Of a stretch of 64,000 nt of DNA, positions 27,308-36,373 are shown piece by piece. Below the pieces are notes generated by a model. It was not told the origin of the DNA and searched no databases. It saw only the letters and a list, made by a program, of their open reading frames with translations. The DNA is taken from NCBI GenBank assembly GCA_016125085.1, contig WGMM01000035.1, forward strand, positions 1 through 64,000, given 5' to 3'. The stretch's first letter is position 1. Every line of letters starts with the position of its first letter. The stretch comes from a bacterium. Lineage in GTDB: Bacteria; Planctomycetota; Planctomycetia; Isosphaerales; Isosphaeraceae. Made by a program: the position numbers and the translations under genes.

Positions 27308-28474
27308 TTAGTCGCGGCTTGTCCATGCACGCTCGAAGCGGTCCAGTGCTTCGGCGAGTGTGCCACGATCCACGGCGAAACAAATTCTGACGTGCCCTTC
27401 ACCCCCTGGACCAAAAGCCATACCAGGGGCGACTCCGACACCATATTCACGCACAAGCCGCTCGCAGAAATCGAAAGTATCGCGAAGCCCGTCGCATTTC
27501 GGGAAGAGGTAAAACGCCCCTTCAGGGCTTGCAAGCGAAACGCCTGGAAGGCGCGAAAGCCGCTCGACTGCCAGGTCGCGATTCGCCCTGTAATCGGACA
27601 CCATTTCGCTGATCAGACCTTCGCCGTGCTCAAGCGCGAAACGAGCGGCGTCTTGCGAGAAGCCGGCGGCGTGGCTGACGACGAATTCCTGCAACTTTGC
27701 GGCAGTGGCCCATAGCCCGGGCGGCGTCACGAGCCAGCCGACCCGCCAGCCTGTCATCCGATACGCTTTGGAAAAACTTTGGGCGACCCAGAGCCGCGAA
27801 TGATCCGCAATCGACGCCAAAGGGCAGGGGGCAGCTTTCGAACCGTCGTAAACCAGCCGGTCATAAACGGTATCGGCCAGCAGCCAGAGATCACGATCAG
27901 CACAGAGTTGTCCAAGGGTCCGCCAGTCTTCGGCTGTGGCCGTCCATCCAGAAGGATTGCTGGGACTGGCCAGGGCGATCAATTTCGTTCTGGGCGTAAC
28001 GGCGGCCGCGAGCCGGTCGAAATCAAGACGGAACCGGCCGTCAGAGTCGCGATCCAGCGGCACCTCAACCGGTGTGCCTCCGCGAACGCGAACCATCTCA
28101 CGCACGTTCGGCCAAAGGGGCGAAATCACGATGGCCTCGTCACCCGGATCGATCGTGCTCTGGATCGTCAGGAGCAAAGCGACAGAGCCGCTCGCCGTGA
28201 CGACGACACGATCCGCCGAATCGATCTCGACTCCGGAAAGCTGGCGATATCGAGCCGAGATCGCTTCCCGAAGTTCGGCGTAACCCGCGTTCGGAGCGTA
28301 AAACGTTTTGTGCTCCGCAAGCGCACTGCGTCCGGCCTCGATGATCGGTTCAGGGGTGGGGCGAGTGTCTTCGCCGTAGAAAAGGCGCAAAGTACCGGGA
28401 AATCGCTCCGCGAGCAAAGCGATTTCCCGAATCCGGCTGGCCTGGACCGATGCGGCTTGACTGAGGCTCAGCAT
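27308..28474 (-). CDS. PLP-dependent class I/II aminotransferase
   Basis: A 388-residue fold-type I aminotransferase. Lys236 in SFSKAYRMTGWRVGW is the PLP Schiff-base residue; Asn173 (PSNPSGW), Asp201 and Tyr204 (ADTVYDRL) contact the cofactor; an Arg near 369 (GHVRICF) should bind the substrate carboxylate. The family includes aspartate and aromatic aminotransferases and MalY-like lyases; the amino-acid substrate cannot be called from sequence. It is separated by ~50 nt from the upstream universal stress protein gene on the same strand and may share its transcript. Confidence 0.88.
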   Translation of the reverse strand: MLSLSQAASVQASRIREIALLAERFPGTLRLFYGEDTRPTPEPIIEAGRSALAEHKTFYAPNAGYAELREAISARYRQLSGVEIDSADRVVVTASGSVALLLTIQSTIDPGDEAIVISPLWPNVREMVRVRGGTPVEVPLDRDSDGRFRLDFDRLAAAVTPRTKLIALASPSNPSGWTATAEDWRTLGQLCADRDLWLLADTVYDRLVYDGSKAAPCPLASIADHSRLWVAQSFSKAYRMTGWRVGWLVTPPGLWATAAKLQEFVVSHAAGFSQDAARFALEHGEGLISEMVSDYRANRDLAVERLSRLPGVSLASPEGAFYLFPKCDGLRDTFDFCERLVREYGVGVAPGMAFGPGGEGHVRICFAVDRGTLAEALDRFERAWTSRD

Positions 28475-28524
28475 GTCTGCCCCGAGATGGACGATCGAAA
28501 CCCGACGATTCGAACCGGGAGAGA

Positions 28525-28980
28525 TCAGTCTTTGGCGTTATCCCGGATCGAAAGCACAGGGCAGGGGGCATTACGCACGATCGATTCGGCGACGGACCCG
28601 AGAAGAACATGCGATAGACCTGTTCGGCCATGCGTACTGATCACGATCAGGTCGATCGGGTTGCGTGTCGCGTATTCCAGAACCGTGTCGACTGGCGCCC
28701 CCCAGAGGGCGGCCCGAACGAGATTCACCTTGGGTGATCCGAGCTGGTCGGCCGTTTTCTGAAGTGCCTCCAGGCAGCTTTTTTCGCTCTCTTCGTAAAA
28801 TTCAGGGGGCGGAGCCGCGACGACCATCGGTTCTGGTGCGATCGCCGAAACGGGTTCGGCCAGAGAGTGCACCAGGTGGAGCGTGGCGCCGAATTGTTCC
28901 GCCAGTTCGAAGGCCGATTTCACGGCGACCTCAGCATGATGCGAAAAATCGGTAGGAGCCAGAATGTGCTTGGGCCGCAT
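28525..28980 (-). CDS. universal stress protein (UspA family)
   Basis: A 151-residue single Usp domain. It has the N-terminal ILAPTDFSHHAEVAVKSA strand-loop and the ATP-binding motif G-x2-G-x9-G(S/T), seen as HGRTGLSHVLLGSVAE, so it belongs to the ATP-binding group. These cytoplasmic proteins support survival under stress. The central segment is Pro/Glu-rich (PEPMVVAAPPPEFYEE), a common variable loop. A Met-Arg-Pro start with normal family length supports the ATG. Confidence 0.92.
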   Translation of the reverse strand: MRPKHILAPTDFSHHAEVAVKSAFELAEQFGATLHLVHSLAEPVSAIAPEPMVVAAPPPEFYEESEKSCLEALQKTADQLGSPKVNLVRAALWGAPVDTVLEYATRNPIDLIVISTHGRTGLSHVLLGSVAESIVRNAPCPVLSIRDNAKD

Positions 28981-29061
28981 GATTTGTGCCTCGACTCGCA
29001 GAGATATACCGAAACCGAACCTGAACGATCCAATTTTACCGCAACGGTGAGTCGCGGGCCA

Positions 29062-29928
29062 TCAAACCGTTTCGCCTCGCACCATTTTGCCGTAGGCACT
29101 GCGCAGCTTGCGGCTGATCGGACCGACTTCGCCGTCGCCGATCGGCCGGCCGTCGAGCTTCGTCACCGGGATCACTTCCGCCGCCGTTCCGGTCAGGAAA
29201 CATTCGTCAGCCGTCAGAATGTCGTGCCGCTCCATCGTTCGTTCCACGACGGCGATCCCCAGGGAAGTCGCCAGATCGATCACGGCTTGACGCGTGATTC
29301 CGTCAAGAATCCCGGCATCGATCGAAGGCGTGTGAATCACGCCCTTCTTGACGATGAAAATGTTGTCACCCGTGCATTCGGCCACATAACCTGAGTGATT
29401 GAGCATCAGGGCTTCGAGGCAACCGGCATTGGTGCCTTCGATCTTGGCCATGATATTGTTCAGGTAGTTGAGCGACTTGATGCGCGGCGACAGGGCTGCC
29501 GGGTGGTTGCGAATCGTCCCGGCCGTGATGATCGCCAGACCGTTTTCGTAATATTCTTCGGGATACAGGCTGATCGAATCGGTGATGATGATCACCTGCG
29601 GATCCGTCGTGCGCCGGGGATCGAGCCCCAGGCTGCCCGCGCCGCGTGTGACGACGAGCCGGATATAGGCGTCGGTGAAGTTGTTGATGGCCAGCGTATC
29701 TTCGATCGCCCTGGCCATCTCGTCACGGGTCATCGGAATGACCAGGTGAATCGCACGTGCCGACTCATAAAGCCGGTCGACGTGCTCCTTCATACGGAAC
29801 ACCTTGCCGGCGTAGGAGCGGATACCTTCGAATACGCCATCGCCATAAAGCAGACCGTGATCGTACACGGAAATTTTGGCGTCTTCCTTATCGACGAACT
29901 TGCCGCCGATGTAAACCTTCAGGCTCAT
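29062..29928 (-). CDS. ilvE: branched-chain amino-acid aminotransferase
   Basis: A 288-residue fold-type IV PLP enzyme that makes or breaks down Leu, Ile and Val by transamination with 2-oxoglutarate. Visible signatures are VYDHGLLYGDGVFEGIRSY, Lys151 (SPRIKSLNYLNNIMAK) as the PLP residue, and the AECTGDNIFIVK and FLTGTAAEVIPV motifs. Length and motifs fit IlvE closely; D-amino-acid aminotransferases share the fold but usually differ in these motifs. It is followed downstream, after 81 nt, by the universal stress protein gene. Confidence 0.93.
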   Translation of the reverse strand: MSLKVYIGGKFVDKEDAKISVYDHGLLYGDGVFEGIRSYAGKVFRMKEHVDRLYESARAIHLVIPMTRDEMARAIEDTLAINNFTDAYIRLVVTRGAGSLGLDPRRTTDPQVIIITDSISLYPEEYYENGLAIITAGTIRNHPAALSPRIKSLNYLNNIMAKIEGTNAGCLEALMLNHSGYVAECTGDNIFIVKKGVIHTPSIDAGILDGITRQAVIDLATSLGIAVVERTMERHDILTADECFLTGTAAEVIPVTKLDGRPIGDGEVGPISRKLRSAYGKMVRGETV

Positions 29929-30045
29929 GCCCCGACATCTCCCTGGGAGTCAGTTCCGGCCGCACAGATCCAGCACGTTACGCCGGGACTGTGTGGGCGC
30001 GAGAATGCGTCGTCCGATTCGGCGAATCGCGTATTCCTGCCCGAA

Positions 30046-30798
30046 TCAGGCCGCAAGCCCCGGAACGTAGGTTTCGACCAGGCCATGATTGAGACGGACG
30101 ATCCGATCAGCCTGTCGAGCGACATTGAGGTCATGCGTGACGACCATCATAGTCAGGCCACGTTCCCGGTTCAAGTCGCGCAGCAGCCGCATGACGCTCG
30201 CGCCGGTCTCCGCATCCAGGTTGCCCGTCGGTTCGTCGGCCAGAATCATTTGAGGATTGCCCGCCAGCGCCCTGGCGATCGCGGCCCGCTGCATTTCGCC
30301 GCCGGAAAGCTCCGAAGGCTTGTGCTTCGCCCGATGCCCCAGGCCGACCCGGTCCAGCCAGGCCGCGGCCTCTTTCTTCAATTCTTTCTTTCGCGAAAAC
30401 CAGCCCCATGGCGAAAGCCGGATCAAATGCGGCATCAGCACATTTTCCAGAGCCGTCAATTCCGGCATCAGGTGATAGGACTGAAAGACGAAACCGAAGG
30501 CCTCGTTCCTCAAATGATCACGCTTGCGATCCGGCAGGTGGTCGATCCGCTCGCCACGAAGGTAAATGTGACCGCTGTCCGGAGAATCGAGCAGGCCAAG
30601 CAAATGCAACAGCGTGCTTTTGCCTGAACCGCTCGCCCCGACGATGGCGACCATTTCGCCCTGCGAAACGGAGAAATCGACGCCGTGCAGAACCGGCACT
30701 TCCAGCGATCGACCTTTGCGATAAGTCTTTTTCAGGCCCACAGCGTGCAGGTGCAGAGTGCTCACGTGTCTGTCCTTCGACGGGAATGGAAATATCAT
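30046..30798 (-). CDS. lolD: ABC transporter ATP-binding protein, LolD/MacB type
   Basis: A 250-residue ATPase with Walker [11 protein letters not shown]-loop (VFQSYHLMP), signature [15 protein letters not shown], Walker [10 protein letters not shown] and H-loop VVTHD. It matches the LolD/FtsE/MacB branch, which powers lipoprotein extraction or other mechanotransmission. Start is ATG 30798 (AAAGGAAC upstream); a GTG at 30765 with AAGGA is an equally good alternative and would remove 11 residues. It lies 36 nt downstream of the single permease gene, and the two surely form one complex. Confidence 0.9.
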   Translation of the reverse strand: MIFPFPSKDRHVSTLHLHAVGLKKTYRKGRSLEVPVLHGVDFSVSQGEMVAIVGASGSGKSTLLHLLGLLDSPDSGHIYLRGERIDHLPDRKRDHLRNEAFGFVFQSYHLMPELTALENVLMPHLIRLSPWGWFSRKKELKKEAAAWLDRVGLGHRAKHKPSELSGGEMQRAAIARALAGNPQMILADEPTGNLDAETGASVMRLLRDLNRERGLTMMVVTHDLNVARQADRIVRLNHGLVETYVPGLAA

Positions 30799-30834
30799 GG
30801 CGGCCGGTTCCTTTCTGAAGATCGACGGTCCGGC

Positions 30835-32238
30835 TCATTCGAACCGGATCGCCTGAACCGGATGAAGTTTCGAAGCTCGCTGGGCAGGCCACACACTGGC
30901 CGTCACAGCGATCATGATCGCCCCCAGAACGACGCCGGCGACCGTCCACGGATCGATATGCGTCGGAATCTCGCTGAAGTAGTAAATGTCCGGATTGAAA
31001 ACGCGAGTGCCTGTGAGACTGTTGATCGCCCGCTCAATGTCGTTGAGATAATGTACGATCAAAAGTCCTTCGATCATCCCGGCACCACAGCCGACCACGC
31101 TCAACGCCAGGCCGTACGACAAAAAGATGCCGCGAACGCCTCCATTGGAAGCCCCCAGCGCCTTGAGCACACCGATATCCCTGGTTTTCTCGACGACGAT
31201 CATCGAGAAAATCGCCAGAATGCCGAAGCCCGCCACAGCGATGATCAGGAAAAGAAGCACGTTCAGAATGAACTGCTCGATCCGAACGGCTTCCAGAAGC
31301 GGCCCCTGCTTCTCTTCCCAGGTGGCGACGCGGAAATAGCCAGGCCGGCGCGAGTCGAGGGCTCGTTGAATGCGTTCGGCGACGACATTCATGTCCACCC
31401 CTGGCTTGACTTGAACCTGGATCTGGTTCACAGCACCGTTGCCGGCACCGTCGCCCAGCATCCGCATATATTGCAATCGCTCCAGCGGCACATAGACATG
31501 CATGGAATCGTATTCGGACATACCGCTTTTGAAGAAGCCGACGACCGTGTAATCGTCGTACGCCGCTTCAGGCTTACGGCCCGCCTTGGGGAAGGCCAGG
31601 CCGATCTTCGCACCTTCCGGAGCGATGAAATCGTCAGAAGTCGTTCCGGGGCGATGGATCGTGGCCAGGGCATATCCCAGAATCGCGCCCCGGTCCGGCA
31701 CCTGTTCGGCCGCCTGCTGGGCCAGAATTTCATGCAGCGGATCGTCCTTGGGCGTATCCGCCAGAAGGTGGCCGGCAGGGGAATGGGTCTGCCACGCCTT
31801 TGGCACGTCGAAGGACGGCTTGACCGGCTTGCCGCTCTCGTCCTGCACGAATTCGGAGAAGTCGCCGGTTTTGGCACGATCCTCTGGCCGAATGCCGATG
31901 ACCATCACCTGCCGGGTCACGGCCTCGCCGTTCGGCAGATAAATTTTCAGCAGGCCGAACGTCTCCATCGTCGGAGCTGTGGCGGCGACCTGGTCCCCGC
32001 AATCGTCCTGGATGATGCTCTGCACCTCGCGCCAGTCGTAGAACCCGTCCAGGTCATAACTTTCGACGACGATATCGGCAAGAATGCCGTGCAGACGATC
32101 GCGCATCGTGCCGGAAAATCCTGCCATGACGGCATTCACGACGATCATCGTCGCCACGCCAAGCATGACGGAGATCACGCTCGCCAACGCGATGTAACGA
32201 GTCTTCAGATACCGCCAGCAGAGCAGATACTTGTACAT
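30835..32238 (-). CDS. ABC transporter permease, LolC/LolE family
   Basis: A 467-residue FtsX-type permease: TM1 near residues 15-38, a ~300-residue periplasmic domain, and three C-terminal spans (about 340-365, 383-408, 437-458) with the conserved EKTRDIGVLKALGAS coupling segment. With the adjacent LolD it should release lipoproteins from the inner membrane. Only one permease is present rather than a LolC plus LolE pair, so a homodimer (LolF-like) is likely; another exporter function is possible. The periplasmic domain has an insertion-rich middle (DFSEFVQDESGKPVKPSF). Confidence 0.88.
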   Translation of the reverse strand: MYKYLLCWRYLKTRYIALASVISVMLGVATMIVVNAVMAGFSGTMRDRLHGILADIVVESYDLDGFYDWREVQSIIQDDCGDQVAATAPTMETFGLLKIYLPNGEAVTRQVMVIGIRPEDRAKTGDFSEFVQDESGKPVKPSFDVPKAWQTHSPAGHLLADTPKDDPLHEILAQQAAEQVPDRGAILGYALATIHRPGTTSDDFIAPEGAKIGLAFPKAGRKPEAAYDDYTVVGFFKSGMSEYDSMHVYVPLERLQYMRMLGDGAGNGAVNQIQVQVKPGVDMNVVAERIQRALDSRRPGYFRVATWEEKQGPLLEAVRIEQFILNVLLFLIIAVAGFGILAIFSMIVVEKTRDIGVLKALGASNGGVRGIFLSYGLALSVVGCGAGMIEGLLIVHYLNDIERAINSLTGTRVFNPDIYYFSEIPTHIDPWTVAGVVLGAIMIAVTASVWPAQRASKLHPVQAIRFE

Positions 32239-32374
32239 GTCGCGGGCCGTCCCTGGCTTGCTGCCGGTCTGCCCTGGCCCGGGGTACTGTCCCGTGCCAT
32301 GAGCCGACCTGATTCATCCGTTGAAGAGCGGTGGCATTCCGATCGCCGCCGCTGCTGCTACCGACCGTTTCGAT

Positions 32375-33919
32375 TCACTCGAATTCCGACTTGGGCTCGG
32401 GAATTGCCGTTTCCGCTTCGGTCGCCAATTCCGCAGACTTCGGACGCAGAAGCGGAAACAGGATGACGTCGCGTATAGAGGCCTTGTCGAGCAGGATCAT
32501 CACCATGCGATCGATTCCGATTCCCAGCCCACCGGCTGGGGGCATTGCGTGCTTGAGGGCGTCGATGAAATCCGTGTCCATCTTCGCCATCGAGTCCTCT
32601 TCCTTCTGGCCTGAAAGCTGGTTCCGGAAGAGTTCCTCCTGAAGGATAGGGTCATTGAGTTCCGTGTAGGCGTTGGCCAGCTCCATCCCCTGAACGAACA
32701 GTTCGAACCTTTCGGCAACGCTCGGATCAGTTGCCTTGCGTTTCGTGAGCGGGCAGAGCGAGGCCGGGTAATCGATCACGAAGACCGGCCCTTCAAGGGC
32801 GTCCTCGACATGCTCTTCGAAAAGCTCACCGACAAGCACGTCGTGATCGACTCCTGTCGTTTCGAGCCCCTTCGCCTTCGCCTTTTCGGCGACCGAAGCA
32901 ATGTCCGTCATATCGCAACCGACATGCTGGCGGAACAGCTCCGCGTAAGTCTTGCGAGGCCAGGGCGGGGTGAAGTCGACCTCCCTGCCGTTGACGGTCC
33001 TGCGATAATTGCCGTCCACAGCCTGAATCGCGGCCGAGAAGATCGCTTCGGTCAGGTCCATCATGGAGCGGTAATCGCCGTATGCCTGATAGCACTCCAT
33101 CATGGTGAATTCGGGATTGTGCTTCGTGCTGATCCCCTCGTTCCGGAAAACTCGGGCGATTTCGAAAACCCGCTCCATCCCGCCGACCAGGAGCCGCTTG
33201 AGATAGAGTTCCGGTGCGATCCGCAAATACAATGTCAAATCGAGTGCATTATGATGCGTCACGAACGGCCTGGCGGCGGCGCCCCCCGCAATGGCCTGCA
33301 TCGTGGGCGTTTCGACTTCGACGAAACCCTGCCCGGAAAGCGTGGAACGCACGGCCGCGATGATCTTCGACCGGCTCAGAAATGCAGCCAGGCTCTCAGG
33401 ATTCGAAAACAGGTCCACCGAACGGTTGCGGTAACGCTGTTCGATGTCGGTCAGACCATGCCATTTTTCCGGTGGCGGCAGCAGCGATTTGCCGAGCAGG
33501 GTGACGCTCGAGGCAAAGACCGTCAACTCGCCTGTCCGGGTATAGCCAAGATGACCGTCGATCCCCAGAAGGTCGCCAAGGTCCAGTTCCTGCAACGCGG
33601 CCCAATGGTCTTCGCCGACCTGGCCTTTACCGCAGAATACCTGGATTTTGCCCGTCCAGTCCCGCAGGTCGATGAACAACGCCTTGCCGGCAGTCCGACG
33701 AAGCATGACTCGCCCGGCAACACGCACGGCGGGCCCTGCCGGATGCTGACCTGATTCGTCTTTGGGCGGAATCTGCTGTTCGAGATCACGTGCCGCGGAG
33801 ATCGCGCAATGATCGTCAAAACGCTGGCCCCACGGGTCACGGCCCAGCGCCGAGATCTTCTCCAACTTCGATCGACGGACCGATTCCTGATCCTCAGCGT
33901 GGCCTGACGTCTCGCTCAT
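32375..33919 (-). CDS. lysS: lysine--tRNA ligase, class II
   Basis: A 514-residue class II lysyl-tRNA synthetase that charges tRNA-Lys. An N-terminal OB-fold (VAGRVMLRRTAGKALFIDLR) binds the anticodon; class II motif 2 (FRNEGISTKHNPEFTMMECY) and motif 3 (GLGIGIDRMVMILLD) form the active site. Two adjacent ATGs exist; the second (33919) is preferred because GGAG lies 5 nt upstream, versus 2 nt for the first. It has its own sigma70-like promoter at 33994-34021. Confidence 0.96.
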   Translation of the reverse strand: MSETSGHAEDQESVRRSKLEKISALGRDPWGQRFDDHCAISAARDLEQQIPPKDESGQHPAGPAVRVAGRVMLRRTAGKALFIDLRDWTGKIQVFCGKGQVGEDHWAALQELDLGDLLGIDGHLGYTRTGELTVFASSVTLLGKSLLPPPEKWHGLTDIEQRYRNRSVDLFSNPESLAAFLSRSKIIAAVRSTLSGQGFVEVETPTMQAIAGGAAARPFVTHHNALDLTLYLRIAPELYLKRLLVGGMERVFEIARVFRNEGISTKHNPEFTMMECYQAYGDYRSMMDLTEAIFSAAIQAVDGNYRRTVNGREVDFTPPWPRKTYAELFRQHVGCDMTDIASVAEKAKAKGLETTGVDHDVLVGELFEEHVEDALEGPVFVIDYPASLCPLTKRKATDPSVAERFELFVQGMELANAYTELNDPILQEELFRNQLSGQKEEDSMAKMDTDFIDALKHAMPPAGGLGIGIDRMVMILLDKASIRDVILFPLLRPKSAELATEAETAIPEPKSEFE

Positions 33920-33993
33920 CATGTCTCCGAAAGTTGCTGACCCGAGGTCGCAGGCGTCGAAAGGGAATATCGATCATCCTGGACTGAATGGTC

Positions 33994-34021
33994 ATTGTAA
34001 TGGACTAACGACTTCGGTCAA
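33994..34021 (-). promoter_or_regulatory. sigma70-like promoter of lysS
   Basis: On the minus strand TTGACC (34016-34021) is separated by 16 bases from TACAAT (33994-33999), giving a leader of about 70 nt before the lysS ATG. Confidence 0.6.
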
Positions 34022-34183
34022 TGTCAGTCGACAGGCACTTTTGCAGGAACGAGCCTGACACGATAGCGAATCCACATCTCTTGCGACCGGACGATTTCAG
34101 ATCTTGTGCGCTGTTACACTGAATTCGGGGCGTATCGTAATAGTACCTCAACCAGTGTCAACGAAGATTCGGTTTCGCTCTGG

Positions 34184-34224
34184 AAACTAAAGAAACGGGG
34201 GCCAGCCTTATTGGCCGACCCCCG
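34184..34224 (-). terminator. terminator of the first PEP-CTERM gene
   Basis: On the minus strand CGGGGG pairs with CCCCCG, with an inner GGCCA/TGGCC-type stem, followed by TTTCTTTAGTTT. It lies about 100 nt after the stop codon. Confidence 0.75.
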
Positions 34225-34325
34225 AAATCGCACTGGACATTACACGGCGGCAGATTGAGAGCGAATTCGCAGTGAATCACGGCGATTCCGCGCCAGGGAT
34301 CAGGAAGCCCCCGGCAACTCGATCG

Positions 34326-35435
34326 TCACTCAGCAGAGGCCTTGCGGTCGAGCATCCGGCGACGGACGCGAAGACCACCGACCGCAACTACTCCCAGGCC
34401 CATCATGATGAAGCTGGAAGGCTCCGGAACCAGCGACACGTTGACTTTCGTGTTGCCGGTGATGGAGAAGGAATAGGTGCCCGACTGGAGCAGCGGACTG
34501 ATGAAGCTGACACCGCCCAGGGTGTTGGTGATGGCGACTGTGTTCTCGTTCCGGGTCGCGGAGCCCGCGATCGGAGGGAACGTGTGCGACAGCAGCGAGG
34601 CATAAGAAGGCGAGCTGCCGGCGAAAACCGACTGGCCGGTCGCAGCGTTCTTGATGTCCATGCTGAAGTCGACGTTAGCGTCGGCAACACCTTGTTGACC
34701 GCCAGTGGCGTTGTCGAAGGAGACCAGGCGGTTGATGTAGTTGAACATCAGCGTCACGGTGTCGGCGGAAGTCAGCGTGAAACCACCGGAGATCGTCCAG
34801 TTGGAGTTCGCCGAGCCGATACCGGCACCGGTGATCAGACCTTCAGCAGCCGAATCCAGAGAAAGGTTGGCGTCGGCGGCAGGAACCACGGGAGGATTGC
34901 CCGTGAAGCCTTGCTGGAACAGCCAGTTCGGGTCGATACCGAAGTTCGTGGCCGGAGGAATCCGGGTCAGAACGTCGGAACGGGTGAACGTGCCGACGGC
35001 CGGAAGATCCGCCAGAGCAGGAACGTTGTTCACCGTCGAATTACCGGCGCCCCATGGGGTTCCGGGAATAGCCGGATAGTTCACGCCCTGAGCGAGAACC
35101 GTGGCGTTCGAACCAGCAGCAGCGAACGGGGTGACCGTGCTGTAGTTCTGGGGCGGAATCGGGCCAGAGCCGAGGTATGACTGCAGGGCGTCCATCACCG
35201 GCAGGTTGCTGCCAGTGCCGTTACCGTTCAGCGTCGCGGCCGTCGTCGTCGCGATGCTCAGGTTGCCGTTGCTCAGGTTGGCAGCGGTGCCAGCCTGCAT
35301 GTACATGTTGTACACCTTCTGCTCCGAGAAGGCGTAGACGGAACTGGCGTCCGTCCGGGGAGCCGTGGCTCCGAGAACGACAGCGGTCACCGCCAGGGCG
35401 GCGATCATGCTGGATCGGAATCGGAATCTTGTCAT
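34326..35435 (-). CDS. PEP-CTERM sorting-domain protein A
   Basis: A 369-residue secreted protein. It has an N-terminal signal peptide (MIAALAVTAVVLGATAPRTDA) and a C-terminal PEP-CTERM signal: VPEPSSFIMM, a hydrophobic span, and RVRRRM. PEP-CTERM proteins are thought to be anchored and processed by an exosortase, often in exopolysaccharide producers. The body is Asn/Thr/Ser/Ala-rich with few Cys or Lys, typical of exported beta-rich proteins; no enzymatic domain was recognised. It shares its plan and several segments (VYAF..QKVYNM, RSDVLTRIPP, SITG.T..NV) with protein B at 36.4 kb, so the two are tandem paralogues. No exosortase gene is in the window. Confidence 0.92.
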   Translation of the reverse strand: MTRFRFRSSMIAALAVTAVVLGATAPRTDASSVYAFSEQKVYNMYMQAGTAANLSNGNLSIATTTAATLNGNGTGSNLPVMDALQSYLGSGPIPPQNYSTVTPFAAAGSNATVLAQGVNYPAIPGTPWGAGNSTVNNVPALADLPAVGTFTRSDVLTRIPPATNFGIDPNWLFQQGFTGNPPVVPAADANLSLDSAAEGLITGAGIGSANSNWTISGGFTLTSADTVTLMFNYINRLVSFDNATGGQQGVADANVDFSMDIKNAATGQSVFAGSSPSYASLLSHTFPPIAGSATRNENTVAITNTLGGVSFISPLLQSGTYSFSITGNTKVNVSLVPEPSSFIMMGLGVVAVGGLRVRRRMLDRKASAE

Positions 35436-36373
35436 GGAAGTGGTCTCTTTCGCTCTCGCCGAGATCTGACGTCCAAAGTTACGAAGTTCAGGTCAGTCCT
35501 CGACTATAGGGATAACTGTCCTCGATGCGATCGTCCTGGTCCGTTCAAATACGTAAAACCTCTCATAGTTCACGTACGATCCGCCCAGGAACGTGGTTAT
35601 CATATTTCAGCCATTCCGAACGTGTCAATGATCCCGTACGATTTTCCGTTCGCTTTCGGTCAGTATGCCTCATTTTTGTCTATCTTTTTCATCATTTCTC
35701 ATCCGATACGACTCGAAAGCGAAGAACATAACCAATCAGTCATAATAAAAAAGGTAACGAGATGTGTTTATAAACCTCATAAATGAAAGGAAATACGACA
35801 GAAATAAACAGCCGTTTATGAATGTCGGCTTTCGATTTCCAATGAAAGGATCGGATTCGACACGAAAGTTTACGAAAATCCTCCCAAGGAGGCGATCTGC
35901 AGTTCGTACCTGGAAAAATGCCATTTCTGGACTGCCGAATTCGGACCTTTTCCGTATTTCTTCAGTTTACGATGGCCCCTCAGCCGCATCGCAAAGCGAT
36001 CACTGCGGTTTCCTGCTCGTCGTTCGTTCATCTGCTTTCGGTAACCCCGTGGCAACGATTCCGGGTGATCCCGGAATATCGACTCTCACAGAGATTCCGA
36101 TGATCTCAGCGAGTCATCCTCGATCGCTGCCGGCAACGAAGAGGAATCGATCGACGAGGTTCCGATTCTTCGAAAAGCACGGGCAATACGTTAAGACCAC
36201 TTCTCCGACGCAGATTGCCCCACGAGCTCAAGCGATGGAAATAAAATTGATGAAGGCCATGCTTCTGAGAGCATGGCCTTCGAAATGCAAGAAGCCGGGA
36301 TGGGTGTCAGATCGCCTGCCGAAACTGGTGTCTCCGCATACCGAAGCCGAGTCTCTGCCGGAGAAGTTTGCCG
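35436..36373. other. long intergenic region between the PEP-CTERM genes
   Basis: About 940 bases with no supported gene, noticeably more AT-rich at 35.6-35.9 kb than the surroundings. It must hold the promoter of protein A, and it contains the terminator of protein B near 36.26 kb. An open frame at 35764-36492 (plus) is not considered real. A TATAGT hexamer (minus, 35503-35508) is a weak -10 candidate for protein A. Confidence 0.55.
36252..36281 (-). terminator. terminator of the second PEP-CTERM gene
   Basis: A perfect 12-bp stem GAAGGCCATGCT/AGCATGGCCTTC with a 6-nt loop; on the minus strand it is followed by ATCAATTTTATTT. It lies about 93 nt after the protein B stop. Confidence 0.85.

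Larger units (their letters stand above)
33920..34325. other. intergenic region between lysS and the first PEP-CTERM gene
   Basis: About 400 bases without a gene. It holds the lysS promoter near 34.0 kb and the terminator of the PEP-CTERM gene near 34.2 kb. Confidence 0.6.

Noticed and set aside
30685-32466. 593-residue open frame on the plus strand
   Set aside because: Antisense to the Lol permease and LolD genes, which have clear family motifs; a high-GC shadow frame.
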